64,000 bases of DNA. It comes from Anisus vortex. Taxonomy: Eukaryota > Mollusca > Gastropoda > Planorbidae. The translations under genes and the position numbers were made by a program. Below the pieces are notes generated by a model. It worked only from the letters and a program-made list of their open reading frames with translations, was not told the origin of the DNA and did not search any database. The stretch is from positions 4,848,295-4,912,294 of the forward strand of contig OX421499.1 of assembly GCA_949126835.1 (NCBI GenBank), read 5' to 3'. Below, piece by piece: positions 60,401 to 64,000 of this stretch (the stretch's first letter is position 1; every line of letters begins with the position of its first letter).

Positions 60401-63400
60401 CAGCAGGTTGAAAAGCTGGAACTTTTTAACACTCAGTTAAACAGTGTAAGTAGAGTTAGACAGAAACAGCAGGTTGAAAAGCTGGAACTTTTTAACACTC
60501 AGTTAAACAGTGTAAGTAGAGTTAGGCATTCTGTTTCAAATTAAGACACGTACATTACTAGTCAAAAGCTTCATGGTTATTGCATTAGATCTTTGTGAAT
60601 TTCCTTACTAACAGCTTATATTATTAGCTTGTTGTTTGAGAATTTAAATGTAAAAAAACTGCTACTATTATTGGGCTTTGTTTGTATTACATATCCAGCA
60701 GCTGTTTTTCTTGGGTGTTGTATATATTAACCCTAGCCGTACTTTGATATTTTGCATACATATTGTACTTCGTGTTCCATTTTTTGGGTCATACTTTTAC
60801 ATAGAGAAAATATTAGTGTTCCCTTTTTTGGGTCATACCTTTTATACAGACAAACTATTTCTAACACACTTTAGCATTGGAGAATAAGATAAAATCATAC
60901 ATCTTATTAACTTTAAGCACATAAAATGTCATTTATTGATGAAAAATCTCATAATAAAAGATTAAAACAGAAATAACATCAAAGATATCGTTCTTTGAGC
61001 CTTCATAGTCATCATGGTTTAAGCATGCAAAAGACAACAGATTTGGGAATATGCTCCTTGCACAAGAAGTTGCAGCACTTGTGGCACTTAGCTGTGCCCT
61101 TCTTGTTGACCTTCCAGTGGCACAAACCACAGGGTCCCCTCTTCTTGGCTTCGGTAGCAGGGGCAGTGGCAGCAGTTGCAGGTCCTTCCTCCACAGATAT
61201 CCCCATGTTCCTCAAACAATCCCTCAGGGAAGAATCTCTGGCTGGACGTGCATGGATGAGAGCAAGATGACATTCTTGCTCTTGTGCCCTTGGTAGCTGA
61301 GGATGCATTGGTTGGCAGAAAACCCAAACAAGGAATCATTGAGCTTCAGCTTCTTCTTGGCCTGAAATTCATGCGACAGAAAGCGTTTGTTTTGACGCAC
61401 AGTCCCAACAATGGTGGTTTTTCTCTGGAGGAGCTTTTCAGCTAAAGCTGTGTCAGTGAAGAAATTGTCCATTGTCACATTCCTTCCCTTGTTTTGGTAT
61501 GGCAAGGTCAGTTCCATCACCACAGCATGGCCTTGGCTCTGTCCTAAAACACGTGGGATTCGGGACATTGCACCTGTGTATATGATACACTTGCGAGGGT
61601 AGTAAGTTTCTGAGTCACAGATCCAGAACAACTTCAGGCCGTACTTTGCAGGTTTGCTTGGTATGTACTGTATAAATGGGCAACGCCCTCTGAAGGGTAT
61701 GAGCTGCTCATCCACAGTCAATGAAGCTCCAGGAACATAGTACTTTTGGAGGTTGGCAAGGTGGAGGTCCAACACTTCGCTGATTGGAGCGAGCTTGTCA
61801 GTTTCTTGTCTTCTGCGACGGGTGTCTTTGTTGTCAAACCTCAATGTGTTTAACAGCTGGAAACATCTGTTCTTTGACATTGTGGCTCGCACAAAATCTT
61901 GCCCAATGAGAGCTCCCATATTATAGTCAGGTTTACTTTGCTCTGTTTCTGAGCACCCAGGAAGACAAGAATACTGATGAGCCCTCTGATCTCTACATCG
62001 TCTATCTCCTTCCATGCATCTCCTCTCTGCCTTTTTCCTTCTTCATTTGTGTATTTCACAATCAGCTTGATCGTGTCTCTGCAGGGCTTTTGGCATTGTG
62101 TGTGTTTGGAATACGATTCCGCGGAAGAGTCACAATATTTGACCTTGTAGTTTGAGCATTTGGTGCCATAGGGGTACTTTTCCACTCTGTGCCATCTTTC
62201 CCATAGTAACTTCTTGTTCTGACTACAGTTCCATCAACTAGTTCTTCAAAAAATGGAAAGAGTTCAAGTTTGGGTCAATGCTTTCTTCCTCACTACTATC
62301 ACTAGATCGAGAATCATCATCACTATCAACACTAAAAGGGACAAACTCATCTTCATCACTTATTTCAACTTCACTATACTGATCAGCATCAGTATCATCT
62401 TCTTCTCTGTCAATAGCTCTGACTTGATCAACATGATCTCCTGCATCATCAACTCCAACTTGAAGTAAATCAAAAATATTTCTGCTTGAACCAGGCCTAG
62501 CTTCTTCACCAGCCGTTATTTTGATTTTACTCCAGGGGAGATAATTAACAATGCCTGCTTGAACTAACATAAACAAAGAATATCTATAACTTGTGATATA
62601 TGACTCCTCTATATAAAAGTATGACCCAAAAAGTAGAACATGAAGTATGAATGTGCATTTACTTTTTTTCCCCCTATTTATGAGTATGACCCAAAAAATG
62701 GAACACGAGGTACGATTTGAGTTTTTTTTTTTGTTGGTCAATTGCTCTAAAATGGAAAACCTAATATCGTTATTTTATGATGTAAAAATGGTTAATTGGA
62801 GATGTCACAGAAGATGGATAGTGTACTATGACTGGTTGCTGAGCAATTGTGTAAACAAACCCTTGTGTTCCCTTTTTTGGAACACGAAGTATGGCTAGGG
62901 TTAAATAGGTTTAAATGAATTATAGAGTTATTTTTTGTGAAGGTTTCATTCCTTCACTAATGATAAATTCAAAAATTGATTCATCTCTAATATATTAACT
63001 TATTTTCTACAACACTCTGAGTCTCAGCTATTGTGCAATCTTTTGTGTAACGTAAATGTTCATCTTCAGGAAATTAACATTTCTTTCACTTTCATTATAT
63101 AATATATGTACAAATTCTTCCTGGCTATTGCCATAGTGAATTATTATGGTAGTAAATTTATTATACCTTGGCCAAGTGACTGTTGAATTGAAGCAGTCAG
63201 ATTCATATTTAAGGAAAACCTTCGGTTTTAGAATAGATTGAAGATGTTTGACTGAATGCATTCCATTGTAAGTTACCTCTCTTATCTTAATTTTAAAATG
63301 CACTGTTCAGGTACTTGACAAAGAGAGGGCAGAGAACATAGCCAGACGAAATGACTACACAAGTGCTGTGAATACATTGAAGGAAGAGATAGACACTGTT

Positions 63401-63416
63401 AAAAATGATCTCAAAT
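48498..63416 (+). CDS. KIF15: KIF15 (kinesin-12), first 778 codons in 20 exons; 3' end outside window
   Basis: Kinesin-12 is a plus-end-directed motor that supports bipolar spindles. Exons: 48498-48520, 48693-48882, 49224-49300, 50212-50249, 50408-50508, 50924-51103, 51675-51776, 51920-52027, 53075-53200, 53874-53932, 54092-54155, 54523-54655, 55563-55657, 56304-56462, 57512-57713, 58202-58323, 58682-58861, 58980-59162, 59963-60049, 63311-63416. All phases agree from ATG to the edge. The motor spans about residues 15-356: P-loop GQTGSGKT (98-105), switch I NRESSRSH (220-227), switch II DLAGSE (255-260) and [24 protein letters not shown] near the N-terminus, [14 protein letters not shown] and [10 protein letters not shown] mark the KIF15 family. 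After residue 357 it is mostly coiled coil, interrupted by a Pro/Ser linker with VMTTPK. Vertebrate KIF15 is about 1,390 residues, so roughly half is present. One intron is GC-AG, and exon 19 is followed by copies of itself. Confidence 0.95.
50555..50690 (+). repeat. Irregular tandem repeat of GGGAAACTGACCAAG type
   Basis: Four to five imperfect copies of TTTGGGAAAACTGACCAAG lie just after the exon 5 donor region. Single relatives occur at 49453-49470, 56555-56625 and 63825-63865, so the motif is dispersed through KIF15 introns. Confidence 0.75.
52182..52534. mobile_element. hAT-like MITE (353 bp) with perfect 8 bp target duplication
   Basis: The ends CAGGGGTCGGGAACC and GGTTCCCGACCCCTG are perfect inverted repeats, and CTCTACAT flanks both sides (52174-52181 and 52535-52542). 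Subterminal AGAGCCAT and GAGCCACATCTGGCTCGCGA blocks are present. No transposase. It is in KIF15 intron 8. Confidence 0.93.
52706..52985 (+). repeat. tRNA-derived SINE, full-length reference copy
   Basis: The head carries an A-box-like GTAGCCGAGCGG and a B-box-like GGGTTCAAATC, as in RNA polymerase III promoters of tRNA genes. The body follows with GGTCTGGAGGGTGTCCCTGA, TCTACCCAGCTCTGATGGGT, AAAGGCGGCTGTGCA and GATCAATTCGGTCCGACGGG. The 3' end is (TTTAC)n. It is the least damaged copy in the window and served to recognise the others. Confidence 0.88.
53223..53731. mobile_element. MITE with CAGG(G/C)TTCGTACAG ends (509 bp)
   Basis: The left end CAGGCTTCGTACAG and right end CTGTACGAACCCTG are inverted with one mismatch. 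Inside both ends lie CTCCTGGAACACTCC and AACTCCTGGAAAA-type words in the same orientation. It begins 23 bp after the exon 9 donor. Flanks share ATACA but no full 8 bp duplication, so the superfamily (hAT suspected) is uncertain. Confidence 0.75.
54665..55218 (+). repeat. Minisatellite, about 41 bp dimer of a 20-21 bp monomer
   Basis: TCTCTTACTTGA followed by TCAAACAATA or ATCAATT alternates about 27 times. It begins roughly 10 bp after the donor of KIF15 exon 12. No spacer diversity is seen, so it is not CRISPR-like. Confidence 0.95.
55658..56303 (+). other. KIF15 GC-AG intron
   Basis: Exon 13 ends ...SENEKK with AAG|GCAAGC, a near-consensus GC donor, and exon 14 starts TLQDVV after GTGTTACAG. 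The join is phase 0 and fits the family alignment around the KK pair. No GT within 10 bp gives a comparable donor; one 9 bp downstream (CCT|GTTTTT) is in frame but weak. Confidence 0.82.
57225..57467 (+). repeat. 27 bp minisatellite, nine copies, open on both strands
   Basis: The unit CAGCAGTGGTTCTTCTTGCG plus ATTCCCC is repeated nine times with few changes and ends about 45 bp before the exon 15 acceptor. Because 27 is nine codons, both strands stay open (VVLLAIPPA forward, GGIARRTTA reverse). Those readings are by-products, not genes. Confidence 0.92.
58361..58590 (+). repeat. tRNA-derived SINE, diverged copy
   Basis: It keeps TGGAGGGTGTCCTTGTGTCT, GGTGCCTGACATTAGTTTAG, AAAGTAAAGACGGCAGGGCA and GCCATGGCCACAGAAACTG. 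The tRNA-like head is damaged. It lies in KIF15 intron 16. Confidence 0.8.
59455..59690 (+). repeat. 37 bp minisatellite, six copies
   Basis: The unit GGATGAGTACTGGATATCCA plus CATGGGAAAGTAAGGCT is repeated about six times, with slight decay in the last copy. It lies in KIF15 intron 18, about 270 bp before exon 19. Confidence 0.93.
59996..60523 (+). repeat. Nine tandem copies of the KIF15 exon 19 end plus its splice donor
   Basis: Unit starts are 59996, 60062, 60128, 60194 (66 bp each), 60260, 60304, 60348 (44 bp, missing 22 bp) and 60392, 60458 (66 bp). Unit 1 is the real end of exon 19 plus 12 intronic bases. Every unit keeps CAGT|GTAAGT, so donors lie at 60050, 60116, 60182, 60248, 60292, 60336, 60380, 60446 and 60512. 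Use of donors 2-4 would add 22, 44 or 66 residues in frame; reading into unit 5 meets TAA. Confidence 0.95.
60731..62900 (-). mobile_element. piggyBac-type DNA transposon, 2,170 bp, TTAA target duplications
   Basis: The ends CCCTAGCCGTACTT and AGTATGGCTAGGG are inverted repeats, and TTAA flanks both sides (60727-60730 and 62901-62904). Subterminal blocks GTGTTCC, TTTTTTGGGTCATAC and ACATAGAG occur near the left end, with inverted counterparts at 62610-62635 and 62680-62710. It carries a broken transposase gene on the - strand and sits in KIF15 intron 19. Confidence 0.95.
61012..62741 (-). pseudogene. piggyBac transposase pseudogene (frameshifted, internally deleted)
   Basis: Fragments in order on the - strand are an acidic N-terminal region ([20 protein letters not shown]), a DDE_Tnp_1_7-type core with [14 protein letters not shown] and VTMDNFFTD (first two catalytic Asp), and a Cys/His-rich C-terminus ([20 protein letters not shown]). 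Reading frame changes are needed near 62240, 62070, 61930 and 61250. After LLSSMH the core jumps straight to the C-terminal zone, so the segment with the third Asp appears deleted. It is dead as a transposase. Confidence 0.9.
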
Positions 63417-63420
63417 GTAA

Positions 63421-63530
63421 GTCTTATTGTCAGTAGATCTTATTGTCAGTAGGTCTTATTGTCAGTAGGTCTTATTGTCAGTAGGTCTTATTGTCAGTAG
63501 GTCTTATTGTCAGTAGGTCTTGTTGTCAGG
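63421..63530 (+). repeat. 16 bp minisatellite starting at the exon 20 donor
   Basis: GTCTTATTGTCAGTAG is repeated nearly seven times. The first unit begins 4 bp after the exon/intron border (donor GTAAGT at 63417). Confidence 0.95.
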
Positions 63531-63544
63531 GTTCATGAAGGTTG

Positions 63545-63815
63545 GGGGAGGGCATATGTGTCAGAGCGGCAATGCGTTCGGCTGGTGAACAAAAGGTCCT
63601 GGGTTCGAATCATGGTAGAGGCTAGGTTTTTTTTTCCTGGGTCTGGAGGGTGTCCCAGCTCTGATGGGTTCTTGACTCTAGTTGGGGTAAAGTAAAGACA
63701 GCTGGCCACACAATCACCTAGTATGCCGTGGCCACAGACATTGTTGAACACTGCTTTACTGGCCCTATGGATCAATTTGGTCCAACAAGATACTTTACTT
63801 TTTTTTTACTTTACT
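63545..63815 (+). repeat. tRNA-derived SINE, nearly full length
   Basis: It has a head with GTCAGAGCGGCAATGCGTTC and B-box-like GGGTTCGAATC, then the shared body blocks and a (TTTAC)n end. It directly follows the 16 bp minisatellite in the KIF15 intron. It lacks the middle TACCTGACATTA part seen in the 52706 copy. Confidence 0.85.
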
Positions 63816-64000
63816 CATGCAGGTTGAGAAAATTTGGTAAAAACTGAATAAAAGTTTGGGAAAGTTTCTAATGTGCAAAGTAGTTTAAAAAAACTATGGC
63901 ATTTAGGTGTTCTTTAATCAGATTGTTTTTTTATTTAATTATTCAAGAGCTGCTTTTATAAGTTTTTGGCATACTGAAAGAAATTCACTTCAAGTTTAAT

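Overview
The window is animal nuclear DNA: AT-rich, with many short GT-AG split exons, tRNA-derived SINEs, non-LTR retrotransposon fragments and several DNA-transposon families. HYDIN implies an animal with motile cilia. I suspect an invertebrate, most likely a lophotrochozoan such as a mollusc, but the species is inference. No bacterial-type operons, CRISPR arrays, rRNA genes or functional tRNA genes were seen.

Layout. (1) 1-29,061, + strand: the last 30 coding exons (1,907 codons) and 3' UTR of HYDIN, the giant central-apparatus protein of motile cilia; its 5' part lies upstream of the window. Introns carry SINEs, foldback/MITE elements, a CR1/L2-like LINE end and one GC-AG intron. (2) 29,062-31,191: a short intergenic spacer with two near-identical 73-74 bp TTAA-flanked mini-elements, a hAT-like MITE and a decayed RTE-type reverse-transcriptase fragment. 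(3) 31,192-40,851, - strand: a complete three-exon gene for a 222-residue DUF218 (YdcF/SanA/ElyC-type) protein. Its 7.8 kb second intron is a nest of transposons, including an RTE-type element whose reverse transcriptase has been deleted in frame and a 1,024 bp hAT-like element with a perfect 8 bp target duplication. (4) 40,852-48,497: gene-poor spacer with a possible short first exon or upstream ORF at 41,197. (5) 48,498 to the right edge, + strand: the first 20 coding exons (778 codons) of a kinesin-12 (KIF15/KLP2), with the full motor domain and the start of the coiled-coil stalk. Its introns hold six tandem-repeat arrays, a hAT-like MITE, SINEs and a 2,170 bp dead piggyBac element with TTAA target duplications.

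HYDIN (axoneme) and KIF15 (mitotic spindle) both act on microtubules, but nothing in the sequence shows co-regulation. The DUF218 gene has no evident link to either.

Most notable: an exon 3' end plus its splice donor in KIF15 copied into nine tandem units with nine identical donors; repeat arrays beside several other KIF15 splice sites; a block from about 32 to 48.6 kb rich in CpG and in the palindrome TAGGCCTA while the flanking gene bodies lack both; a mini-element family whose ends resemble those of the local piggyBac; and a YdcF-like gene of possible bacterial ancestry. No new multi-gene system was found.
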